Shown piece after piece: positions 6,762 through 13,401 of a stretch of 15,647 nucleotides of DNA. A model generated the notes under the pieces. It did not search any database, was not told the origin of the DNA, and saw only the letters and a program-made list of their open reading frames with translations. Origin of the DNA: an uncultured Veillonella sp. (GTDB lineage: Bacteria > Bacillota > Negativicutes > Veillonellales > Veillonellaceae); assembly GCA_937930265.1 (NCBI GenBank), contig CALGLI010000212.1, positions 1 through 15,647 of the forward strand. Direction: 5' to 3'. The stretch's first letter is position 1. Every line of letters starts with the position of its first letter. The position numbers and the translations under genes are program-made.

Positions 6762-7589
6762 CTATAGAAAAAAACGTTCCAGTATCTGCTGATACGCCTC
6801 TGGTGCTTCCACATGCACATTATGACCTACCTGCGGTACGATGTGATGAACATCTCTAAAATACTGTGCTCCAATAGCAGTATATTTTGTATCCAATTCT
6901 CCACTAATATAACAGACAGGCATGGTCAATTCTGACAAACGATGACCGACGTAAGGCATAGTCCCCTGTCCGCTTCCTTCCAATGTGAAAGCCAACGCAT
7001 GAGGACTATTGAGCAACCGCCGTCCTCGAATCTGCTGTTGCACCTTCGGAGGTAAACCTTGTTGTGTCTTGAAAATCTCTAGCTTAGCCCAGGTCTCACT
7101 AAACCAAGTCATATCATGTGCCCGAATCCGTTCAGCCAAAGCACAATCCGCCACATACCTCGCTTGTCGTTCCCCTTCCTCTTCTATGCCTACGGATCCA
7201 CTTTCTAAGATGAGGTGCGTTACCTCATGTGGGTACTCCAAGGCATACAGCAAGGCTATTCTCGCCCCCATGGAGTACCCTAGAAGGGCGTATCTTTCAC
7301 CAGCTACGGCATACAGTATGGTATGTATATCTTTCAACATCGTCCCTATCTCATAAGGCCCTAACTCCGTAGGGCGGTCAGACCTGCCATGACCCATGCT
7401 ATCGATGCGTATCATTCGATATCCTGTTACGCCGATACCGTCCCAGGTAGATCCGGATTCGGAAAATCCATGAAAACAAACTAAGGGCTTGCCCTCGCCT
7501 ACTATGGTCACACCATAGTAATAGTCTCCTATATTGATCTGCATGCGTTGCATATCTAAGGGCTGTACATCTTGAATCATAGACCCCAT
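6762..7589 (-). CDS. menH: SHCHC synthase (alpha/beta hydrolase)
   Basis: A 275-residue alpha/beta hydrolase that eliminates pyruvate from SEPHCHC to give SHCHC, between MenD and MenC in the pathway. FHGFSESGSTW (about 39-49) is the oxyanion-hole strand-turn, GYSMGAR (104-110) the nucleophile elbow with Ser106, ELD (231-233) the acid-residue region, and VGHNVHVEAP (254-263) the catalytic His256 loop. The frame is open 40 codons upstream inside menD; the ATG at 7589 is 1 base after the menD stop and is the most economical start. A further ATG at 7580 has GGGG 3 bases upstream and is possible. Neither has a strong ribosome site, which suggests coupling to menD translation. Without the context it could only be called a general hydrolase; directly after menD, MenH is well supported. 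Confidence 0.92.
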   Translation of the reverse strand: MGSMIQDVQPLDMQRMQINIGDYYYGVTIVGEGKPLVCFHGFSESGSTWDGIGVTGYRMIRIDSMGHGRSDRPTELGPYEIGTMLKDIHTILYAVAGERYALLGYSMGARIALLYALEYPHEVTHLILESGSVGIEEEGERQARYVADCALAERIRAHDMTWFSETWAKLEIFKTQQGLPPKVQQQIRGRRLLNSPHALAFTLEGSGQGTMPYVGHRLSELTMPVCYISGELDTKYTAIGAQYFRDVHHIVPQVGHNVHVEAPEAYQQILERFFL

Positions 7590-7590
7590 A

Positions 7591-9411
7591 TTACTGCACC
7601 CGATAAACCTTATGTAATTCGCGACTACCCTCTTTGGACGTAGGCACTTCAATGAGGTGAACCCCCTCTGCACCGATGTACTGTTGCATCGCCTGCTCCA
7701 ATTCTGCATTGGTGGTGACTTTCACATAATCTAAGCCGTACATGGTGGCTAACCCACCGTAATCAATACCTTGCGGTGTATTGAAAAGGTAATCGAAATC
7801 GTCCGTTCCTTTTTGTGGCAAATATTGGAAAATCCCGCCCCCATCATTGTTATGCAAAATGATGGTCAAGTTCATCCCGTGGGTTTTGCCAATGGCTAGA
7901 CCATTCAAATCGTGAAAGAAACTTAAATCTCCCGTCACCATCACCGTAGGTTTCCCATTCGTACTTAGCCCTAACGCCGTGGACACAGTCCCATCGATAC
8001 CATTGGTGCCACGATTGCCGTACACCATAGCTCGGGATCGTCCAGAAGCCCAGAAATAATCCATATCACGAATAGACATGCTGTTGGCCACTAGAATTTG
8101 TCCCTCATCGGGCATATATTGTTGCAACATGTGGATTGTACGACCTTCAAATAGATGGGGCTCCTCTTGGACCTTGTCTAATTGTTCACGGCTGTTGGAT
8201 TCGATACCTTGCCATGCTCTGACATACTCTATATCCGATACTGTATAGCAACTACATGCTGTGTTAGATTCCTCTAATCTATGTCGATGAGTGATATCTT
8301 TGATGTCCTGTTCCAGTCCTAATTCATAAGCACCAGTGCTTGAGCTAGCACCTTCCGCATCACTCTTATCTAGCGAGCCCTGCACTGTATCTCCGATTCT
8401 ACTACCTAGACCCAGTACAGCAGATAAGCCTCCATAGATTTCCGCTAAAAATACATCCACACTCGCCATCACATGGATTGTGGTCGTCAAGCTAGGATTT
8501 ACCACTTCTGCATTAGGACTAACGGTAATATAATCAATATCCGTCAAGGTCGCCATCCATTGTTGAATCCGCTTCGACACAGGGATTTGCCCCAATTGAA
8601 TGACCACATCTGGTCGTAAGTCGTCCCATCGTTCATGATGAGCCAAGAATGCATCGTAGGTACTGATAACCCCCTCGTATTGACGCAAATTAGACAATGG
8701 ATCCCCAATCACAACACCACCAATCCGTTCTGCAAAATCTACCACTGCTTTGGGATTCGTCACACTAGGACCACCCAAGATGAGCACTCGTTTTGCATCT
8801 AGCAATGACCCCAAGGATGCTATCTCTTGCTGTTTCACCAGTCGGAACGGTTTCTCACTGCGCCCCTGTGTAAAATACTCTTCTTCACGATTGGGCACCA
8901 AGGGATCAAACAAAGGCACATTGATATGTACAGGCCCTAGTTTGTGATCATTCGCTTTCAAATAGGCACGGCGTGCCACTTGACGAGGGTACGTGTAATA
9001 GTGACTTTCACTAGGCACAGACAATTCCTCATAATAGTTCACGGCGGTGCCAAAATATTTCTGTTGATCAATGGTCTGCGGTGCCCCCACCTGTTGCAAG
9101 GTGTACGGACGGTCGGCGGACAAAATAATCATAGGCACTCCGCTGTGCTTGGCTTCCACCACAGCCGGACCATAATGGGTCAACGCAGACCCCGATGTGC
9201 ACACCAGTACAGCAGGCTCGTTTTGCCCTTTGGCAATGCCTAATGCCATAAACCCAGCAGACCGCTCATCAATATTCATATACGTGTGAAAGCCCCCATG
9301 GCTTTGAAAGAGCATGGCTAATGTCGTGGACCGTGAACCAGGACTGAACACCGCATGGCGCACCCCTAATTGATACAACTCATCCACTAAACTTGCTATA
9401 TATTCATTCAT
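7591..9411 (-). CDS. menD: SEPHCHC synthase (ThDP-dependent)
   Basis: A 606-residue thiamine-diphosphate enzyme that joins isochorismate with 2-oxoglutarate, releasing CO2. Visible are SPGSRST (23-29), the cofactor-activating Glu in NIDERSAGF (Glu49), CTSGSALTHYGPAVVEA and SADRP in the first domain, GNRGTNGIDGTVSTALG (465-481), and the ThDP/Mg binding stretch GDLSFFHDLNG...NNDGGGIF (494-528). GGGAG lies 8 bases before the ATG. The region of about 330-395 between the middle and the C-terminal domains is long, polar and low in complexity (SDAEGASSSTG, THRHRLEESNT); it looks like an insertion relative to the usual length of about 550-580 residues. It heads the menD-menH unit, starts from its own extended -10 promoter and overlaps none of its neighbours. 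Confidence 0.96.
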   Translation of the reverse strand: MNEYIASLVDELYQLGVRHAVFSPGSRSTTLAMLFQSHGGFHTYMNIDERSAGFMALGIAKGQNEPAVLVCTSGSALTHYGPAVVEAKHSGVPMIILSADRPYTLQQVGAPQTIDQQKYFGTAVNYYEELSVPSESHYYTYPRQVARRAYLKANDHKLGPVHINVPLFDPLVPNREEEYFTQGRSEKPFRLVKQQEIASLGSLLDAKRVLILGGPSVTNPKAVVDFAERIGGVVIGDPLSNLRQYEGVISTYDAFLAHHERWDDLRPDVVIQLGQIPVSKRIQQWMATLTDIDYITVSPNAEVVNPSLTTTIHVMASVDVFLAEIYGGLSAVLGLGSRIGDTVQGSLDKSDAEGASSSTGAYELGLEQDIKDITHRHRLEESNTACSCYTVSDIEYVRAWQGIESNSREQLDKVQEEPHLFEGRTIHMLQQYMPDEGQILVANSMSIRDMDYFWASGRSRAMVYGNRGTNGIDGTVSTALGLSTNGKPTVMVTGDLSFFHDLNGLAIGKTHGMNLTIILHNNDGGGIFQYLPQKGTDDFDYLFNTPQGIDYGGLATMYGLDYVKVTTNAELEQAMQQYIGAEGVHLIEVPTSKEGSRELHKVYRVQ

Positions 9412-9472
9412 ATCCTATCTCCCATATCAATCTGTGGTATTATGTTATCCTTAATAGTGACTATCTACTAGT

Positions 9473-9481
9473 ATTATACCA
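9473..9481 (-). promoter_or_regulatory. Extended -10 promoter of menD
   Basis: TGGTATAAT on the minus strand (complement of 9473-9481): a perfect -10 with the TGn extension, about 60 bases before the menD start. The -35 (GTTTCA, 17-base spacer) is weak and lies in the T-tract end of the menF terminator, so terminator and promoter abut. Confidence 0.6.
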
Positions 9482-9502
9482 TTGTTTAGGACTTCTGAAA
9501 CG

Positions 9503-9536
9503 AAAAAAGGAATGCTGATTGCTCAACATTCCTTTT
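9503..9536 (-). terminator. Rho-independent terminator of menF
   Basis: On the minus strand AAAAGGAATGTTGA, loop GCAA and TCAGCATTCCTTTT pair along 14 positions (one G-U), and the T-run continues for two more bases. It begins 4 bases after the menF stop. The GCAA loop is a stable GNRA tetraloop. Confidence 0.88.
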
Positions 9537-9540
9537 CATC

Positions 9541-10683
9541 CTATAACGCATCCAATATGGTACCCATTTTATTGATGGTTTCTTCGTATTCTTCATCGCT
9601 GTTGGATTCGCTCACAATACCGCATCCTGCGTAGGCATAGAGTCGGTTATCCATGATGAGGGCAGACCGAATGGCAACCACTAGAATGCCATCCCCCATG
9701 TCTTTCATAAATCCAAAGGGCGCCGCATACATGCCACGCTCATGAGCTTCGTACTTTGCCAGTAAATCCATGGCCAGTTCTCGTGGCTCGCCCCCTAGAG
9801 CTGGTGTAGGGTGCAATAATTGTCCCCATTCGATGAGGGACTTCGTGCTATCCTTAGCGGTGATGATGGTCCGCAAATGGTATAACCGTGAAAGTTCCAT
9901 AATACCCGTTTCTCCGACGGTCACGTCATTCGTCACTTGTCGCATCGTATGCACAATACGATCTCGCACGATATTGTGCTCCACCCGATTTTTATGGTCA
10001 TCCAAGAATCGTTCTTTCGTCCACGCCTTAGGACCAAACTTTGGTGCCGTTCCTGCCAAGGCATAGCTCAAAATTTCATCCCCCCGATGGCGTACGAGAA
10101 TTTCAGGGGATGCCCCCACAAAGGTACGCCCCTCTTTCTCATACCCAAAAATAAAGCAATTCGGGTTGTTCTCCACCAAACGGTCCAATATGCTCACCAC
10201 ATCAAACTTGGTAGGGCTAGTAAACTCTACCTCACGGGAGGAAACGACCTTCGTCATGCGCCCTTCATGAATATTTGTCAAAATGGCATCCATCAAGGTG
10301 TCCCAATCTTGTTTATCATCACTGGTTTCTGTGAAAGCATGGTCCACCCGCTCAATCTTATGGCGCTGTATATCTACGCCCTCCCCTGCATGCAAGTAAA
10401 AGGACTCCCCATTTTCTACGATATAGTAATGGGTGAAAGCCACCATTTCATGACCCATATTACGCCATTTTTCATCTTTCACAGTCGGAAAGAAGGTGCC
10501 ACCATAAAATACATATGCATATTGTTCCCGATCACTGTCGTCTTTCACCACCGCCAATCGTTTGGCACCTACCACCACACGATCGCTTTGACGGTCCACC
10601 CAAAAGACCCGTTCTTCCCCCCCGAAGTTTAGCCAAAACTCCAAAGGATTGTCTAATTGTAAAGGCTCCTTAATATATTTCAT
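9541..10683 (-). CDS. menF: Isochorismate synthase
   Basis: A 380-residue enzyme of the chorismate-utilising family that converts chorismate to isochorismate, the first step of menaquinone synthesis. The conserved C-terminal catalytic domain contains KVVSSREVEF with the general-base Lys (about 145), FVGASPEILV, the Ala/Gly stretch SYALAGTAP, HPTPALGGEPRE, ERGMYAAPFG and YAGCGIVSESNSDEEYEET with its Mg-binding glutamates. The N-terminal third is variable, as usual. An ATG four codons upstream (10695) overlaps the ribosome site GAGGTG, which lies 4 bases before the ATG at 10683, so the latter is chosen. It has its own promoter and terminator, so it is likely a single-gene unit ahead of menD. 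Salicylate-forming relatives share these motifs, but the men neighbours settle the role. Confidence 0.95.
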   Translation of the reverse strand: MKYIKEPLQLDNPLEFWLNFGGEERVFWVDRQSDRVVVGAKRLAVVKDDSDREQYAYVFYGGTFFPTVKDEKWRNMGHEMVAFTHYYIVENGESFYLHAGEGVDIQRHKIERVDHAFTETSDDKQDWDTLMDAILTNIHEGRMTKVVSSREVEFTSPTKFDVVSILDRLVENNPNCFIFGYEKEGRTFVGASPEILVRHRGDEILSYALAGTAPKFGPKAWTKERFLDDHKNRVEHNIVRDRIVHTMRQVTNDVTVGETGIMELSRLYHLRTIITAKDSTKSLIEWGQLLHPTPALGGEPRELAMDLLAKYEAHERGMYAAPFGFMKDMGDGILVVAIRSALIMDNRLYAYAGCGIVSESNSDEEYEETINKMGTILDAL

Positions 10684-10724
10684 ATGACACCTCATCGATT
10701 GCTACATCATACTCGCTTATTACA

Positions 10725-10733
10725 ATTATACCA
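10725..10733 (-). promoter_or_regulatory. Extended -10 promoter of menF
   Basis: TGGTATAAT on the minus strand (complement of 10725-10733), identical to the element before menD. It lies about 42 bases before the menF ATG. No good -35 is present; the spacer region is taken up by one copy of a repeated 12-mer. Confidence 0.55.
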
Positions 10734-10735
10734 CA

Positions 10736-10797
10736 CCTACAACAGCTGATTTGTCATTAAAATGAGTGCGCCCCTGTATATCTCGCCTACAACAGCT
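10736..10797. repeat. Direct repeat of CCTACAACAGCT upstream of menF
   Basis: CCTACAACAGCT occurs at 10736-10747 and again at 10786-10797, 50 bases apart. The bases after each copy are also partly alike (an AAAAT.AG.G pattern some 15 bases on). The second copy starts an inverted repeat GCTAAT (10795-10800) / ATTAGC (10812-10817). The first copy lies between the -10 and the -35 positions of the menF promoter, so binding there would affect menF. Confidence 0.6.
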
Positions 10798-10825
10798 AAT
10801 CGGGTCTCAAAATTAGCGACAACCA

Positions 10826-11461
10826 TTACACACTTTTTTTCACAGTCCCTCGTGTAAACAAAGGACCTGTTACTGGTGTTACCAACGATGTCTCCGATTG
10901 CTTTGGAAATAAATAGTTCTCTCCTGTCCGTTGAATACGATCTACTTTGATGAAAGGTTTCTTGAAGAACTCCTCCGATGCATCGTTGATAATATTCAAC
11001 TTCTCATTCACCTCAGAATCAGTGCCTTCGTTGGTATCAAAGGATAATGTATAGGTCTGCTCAGTGCGATGATCATAGTACTCTGCCTTCGGCACGCGCT
11101 TATCAAAGGTAATGGTAAAGTCATTATTTTCTTCTACCCACCAAAAGTACCATAGGAGATGGCGCATTTGCAAATGATGGCCTGTCACCACCTGTACATC
11201 TCCTTTGTCCTCAAAGGTCATTTGTGGTGTATAGCTCACATAATCAGGAACAGTCCCGCCTCTATGAACATACCCGACAATCCAGCCCGGAGACGCTGTT
11301 ATCGTTTCAACGCCTCGCATACTAAACGCCATACCTACAAAAAAAATCGCTACAACTATAGCAATCTCCCACTTTTCCTTCTTCGTGAAAGTAAACAGTT
11401 CTCGCAAACTCATGTCTCCTAATTCGTTCCATGTGTCTTTCCATTTGTCTTTCCAATTCAT
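10826..11461 (-). CDS. Hypothetical single-pass membrane protein
   Basis: A 211-residue protein that I do not recognise. A basic, Trp-rich cytoplasmic N-terminus (MNWKDKWKDTWNELG) is followed by one hydrophobic helix at about residues 31-48 (WEIAIVVAIFFVGMAFSM). The remaining 160 residues are polar and probably outside the membrane. They contain YFWWVEENNDFTITF and several alternating strand-like segments but no cysteine or known catalytic motif. An ATG at 11467 is only 1 base from AGAGG; the ATG at 11461 is 7 bases from it and is preferred. It sits between the adhesin and menF, 96 bases downstream of the adhesin on the same strand. No T-tailed terminator separates them clearly, so it may be partly cotranscribed with the adhesin. 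Function unknown. Confidence 0.78.
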   Translation of the reverse strand: MNWKDKWKDTWNELGDMSLRELFTFTKKEKWEIAIVVAIFFVGMAFSMRGVETITASPGWIVGYVHRGGTVPDYVSYTPQMTFEDKGDVQVVTGHHLQMRHLLWYFWWVEENNDFTITFDKRVPKAEYYDHRTEQTYTLSFDTNEGTDSEVNEKLNIINDASEEFFKKPFIKVDRIQRTGENYLFPKQSETSLVTPVTGPLFTRGTVKKSV

Positions 11462-11528
11462 GTTCATACCTCTTTCTGTCTTTACAACATACTATAAAAC
11501 TATTAATGCTTTCAGTATATCGAAGAGG

Positions 11529-11547
11529 AATGACAAAATATGTCATT
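11529..11547 (-). other. Short hairpin after the adhesin gene
   Basis: AATGACA (11529-11535) and TGTCATT (11541-11547) form a 7-bp stem with a 5-base loop, 10 bases after the adhesin stop. No T-run follows on the minus strand (CCTCTTCG), so efficient termination is doubtful. Confidence 0.35.
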
Positions 11548-11557
11548 GATAAAAGAA

Positions 11558-12877
11558 TTATTTATCTCTTAATTTTGCGTAGATATCGTGCAATGCTGCT
11601 TTCACTTGTTCGTTTTCAGCTGTTAATCGAGCTACTACATTTTGCAATGCAGCTACTTTCGATGATTCTGATGTTGTGGTTTCACCGCTACCAAAGCCGA
11701 TCGTTACACCCTCATTAGCCATTGTACCACTGCCGTTACCAAAGCTTACCCCTGCATGGTACATCACATTTTGGCTCGCAAAATGAGCAACACCTAATGC
11801 AACTGCACTTTGTCCGCCATATGTGCCCACACCTGCCATGATTTGTGTTGTTTGACCAGGATTGTATTGTAGAGGTTTCAATGCTGCTAAGGCTGCTGCA
11901 CTGGCACCGACTTGTTTCACATCTTTTTCTACATTGGCAATACGTACTTCATGGGCTTGTTCAACCGCTTTCAGCTGTGCAATATCTTTATTATGTTGCT
12001 CAATCTTAACGGTTTTGTCACTTAAATCCTTTAATTTTCCATTAAATTCCGTTTTGGTAGCTGTAATCTTCGCATCTGTTTCCTTATTGGCGGCACCAAT
12101 AGCTTCCGTTTTGGCTGCTGCAATATCATTAGCAATGTCTGCCTTCGCTTTGGTAATCTTAGCATCTGCTTGTGTACCTGCCTCAGCGATGGCTTCCGTT
12201 TTGGTAGTATTAATTTTATTGGTTAATTCATTTTTAGCGCTTTCTATTTTTGTATCAGTTTGCTTTCCTGCTTCTGCAATGGCGTCTGTTTTAGCCTTAT
12301 TAGCCGCTTTCGTTGCTTCTTGTTTGGCTGCATCGATTTTAGCTGTTAACTCATTTTTGGCAGCTTCTATTTTTTGGTCTGCCTTAGTTCCAGCCTCGGT
12401 GACAGCTGCTTCTCTAACTCCATCGATTTTATTTTCTAACATTTCTAGCTTGTTGGTGTTTGCCTCTACTTTTAGTTTTAGTTCATCAATTTCTGCTTTA
12501 TTTTGTGTCGCTTTATCTGCATTCTCTGCAATCTTTTTATCTTGAAATTGTTCCTTTTGATTTGCAACCTTGCTATCTGCTATCAATGTATCTACTTTGC
12601 TAGATAACCTTTGTGATTCTTCATCTAATTCTTTCACTTTATTCGTTAATGTATATGGTGGATTTGTACTTCCTTTCGTTCCCACAATATTTTCTAATTC
12701 CGTTAACCGATTTCCCAGACTAGGATCCGTCTGAATCTGTGCACTCACTACTCCACTTGCAAGCAAAGTAACTGCTCCCATAACAGCTACTTTCTTCCCA
12801 CGCTTTTTCGCAAACTCTGACGTTACTTCACAACATTGTTTCGTTGTAGTAGACACAATTTGATATAACCGTTCCAT
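11558..12877 (-). CDS. YadA-type trimeric autotransporter adhesin, lysine-rich coiled-coil stalk
   Basis: A 439-residue trimeric autotransporter of the outer membrane. The N-terminus (MERLYQIVSTTTKQ..SEFAKKRGKKVAV) fits the extended signal peptide region seen on large autotransporters. It leads into the hydrophobic AVMGAVTLLASGVVSA, with likely cleavage near residue 46. There is no evident globular head: about 50-320 is almost all predicted coiled coil, very rich in Ala, Lys and Glu, with 30-residue repeats at 158-288 (AIAEAGxQxDxKI pattern). The neck (IANVEKDVKQVGASAAALAAL) joins a four-strand YadA anchor (about 334-398, e.g. QIMAGVGTYGG, MYHAGVSFGNG, NEGVTIGFGSG). Unusually, about 35 more residues of coiled coil (VAALQNVVARLTAENEQVK) follow the anchor, instead of ending at the last barrel strand. 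Probable role: adhesion or aggregation. AAGGAG lies upstream of the ATG. Confidence 0.93.
   Translation of the reverse strand: MERLYQIVSTTTKQCCEVTSEFAKKRGKKVAVMGAVTLLASGVVSAQIQTDPSLGNRLTELENIVGTKGSTNPPYTLTNKVKELDEESQRLSSKVDTLIADSKVANQKEQFQDKKIAENADKATQNKAEIDELKLKVEANTNKLEMLENKIDGVREAAVTEAGTKADQKIEAAKNELTAKIDAAKQEATKAANKAKTDAIAEAGKQTDTKIESAKNELTNKINTTKTEAIAEAGTQADAKITKAKADIANDIAAAKTEAIGAANKETDAKITATKTEFNGKLKDLSDKTVKIEQHNKDIAQLKAVEQAHEVRIANVEKDVKQVGASAAALAALKPLQYNPGQTTQIMAGVGTYGGQSAVALGVAHFASQNVMYHAGVSFGNGSGTMANEGVTIGFGSGETTTSESSKVAALQNVVARLTAENEQVKAALHDIYAKLRDK
12014..12406 (-). repeat. 30-residue (90-bp) degenerate repeats in the adhesin stalk
   Basis: Residues 158-187, 199-228, 229-258 and 259-288 (last one partial) share the pattern AIAEAGxQxDxKIxxAKxxL..KTE. 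An 11-residue insertion (188-198) follows the first copy. 30 residues are not a whole number of heptads, so the coiled coil must include hendecad or similar shifts. The DNA copies are diverged, so recent slippage is unlikely. Confidence 0.75.
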
Positions 12878-12925
12878 AACAACCTTTCTCCTTTTTTAAT
12901 TACTACTACTTACATACCTTTCATA

Positions 12926-12965
12926 ACACTGTAGAAATTTCTTAATCCCATATCTCCTACAGTGT
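12926..12965 (-). other. 5'-terminal leader stem-loop of the adhesin transcript
   Basis: ACACTGTAG (12926-12934) and CTACAGTGT (12957-12965) are perfect inverted repeats with a 22-base loop. Counting about 7 bases from the predicted -10 puts the transcript start at about 12968-12970, so the stem would begin within the first few bases of the mRNA, as in transcripts protected from 5'-end decay. The loop includes GGAGAUAUGGG. Confidence 0.6.
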
Positions 12966-12975
12966 ATCCGAGCCC

Positions 12976-13004
12976 ATAATATCAGCTATAAGTAACGGTG
13001 TCAA
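12976..13004 (-). promoter_or_regulatory. Strong sigma-70 promoter of the adhesin gene
   Basis: On the minus strand a consensus TTGACA (complement of 12999-13004), a 17-base spacer and TATTAT (complement of 12976-12981). It gives a 5' leader of about 90 bases before the adhesin start. It is the best promoter match in the window, suggesting high expression. Confidence 0.8.
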
Positions 13005-13215
13005 AAGGATTTTTCTTCATGAAATTTTCATAAATGCTCTTGCCATATCTAACAGTTATGACATACATAAACTATTTTTATTGGTTATCATTATTGTATA
13101 TTCATGTGTGCACTGAGTGTACATTTCATTCCTTATTGTATGCCAATCATACAATTTATTTTCTCTATCCTTATGATTTACTCCATACCTTCAGTTATCA
13201 TTAAATCATCCTAGC

Positions 13216-13318
13216 CCTACGGTGTATAATTTCCCTCATATCTGATATACGTATTGCAAATCTTTAGAGGATACGGATACTAAACCTACGGTGATAAATT
13301 CCCTCATATCTGATATAC
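13216..13318. repeat. Two copies of a 34-35-bp direct repeat upstream of the methyltransferase
   Basis: Copy 1 (13216-13250) and copy 2 (13285-13318) both start CCTACGGTG, continue with an AT-rich stretch and end with CCCTCATATCTGATATAC; they differ by a one-base indel and one or two substitutions. They are 69 bases apart. TATCTGATA inside each is a short palindrome. Copy 1 also contains TATAAT on the plus strand. Confidence 0.85.
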
Positions 13319-13401
13319 TTATAGGTATATTACTATACAAGATACACCACTCTCAGCAACCTATGAGTGATATGTTACGATGACAAAACAAAGGAGTTTG
13401 T

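Larger units (their letters stand above)
12878..13401. promoter_or_regulatory. 524-bp divergent control region between adhesin and methyltransferase
   Basis: No gene was found here. Going rightward it holds: the adhesin leader hairpin (12926-12965), the adhesin promoter (12976-13004), a 13-base palindrome ATGAAATTTTCAT (13019-13031), a 21-base palindrome with arms ATTGTATG/CATACAAT (13135-13155), and two copies of a 34-35-base direct repeat (13216-13250 and 13285-13318). A possible plus-strand -35 TTGCAA (13254-13259) lies between those copies, with only a weak -10 (about TACTAA, 13277-13282). AAGGAG precedes the methyltransferase ATG by 5 bases. Confidence 0.7.

Noticed and set aside
9937..10632. 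231-codon open frame on the plus strand opposite menF
   Set aside because: It is antisense to a gene with full catalytic motifs, has no ribosome site or recognisable motif, and arises from the codon bias of menF.
12014..12406. Adhesin stalk repeats as a recently expanded DNA tandem array
   Set aside because: The 90-bp copies are strongly diverged at DNA level; the repetition is kept by protein structure and not by recent slippage.
11862..12545. 227-codon plus-strand frame opposite the adhesin stalk
   Set aside because: Its Ala/Ser/Leu/Val composition is the reverse complement of Lys/Ala/Glu repeats; a typical shadow of a repetitive coiled-coil gene.
13216..13318. Direct repeats as a CRISPR array
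   Set aside because: Only two copies, with a 34-base gap that is AT-rich and holds promoter-like elements, and no cas genes in the window.
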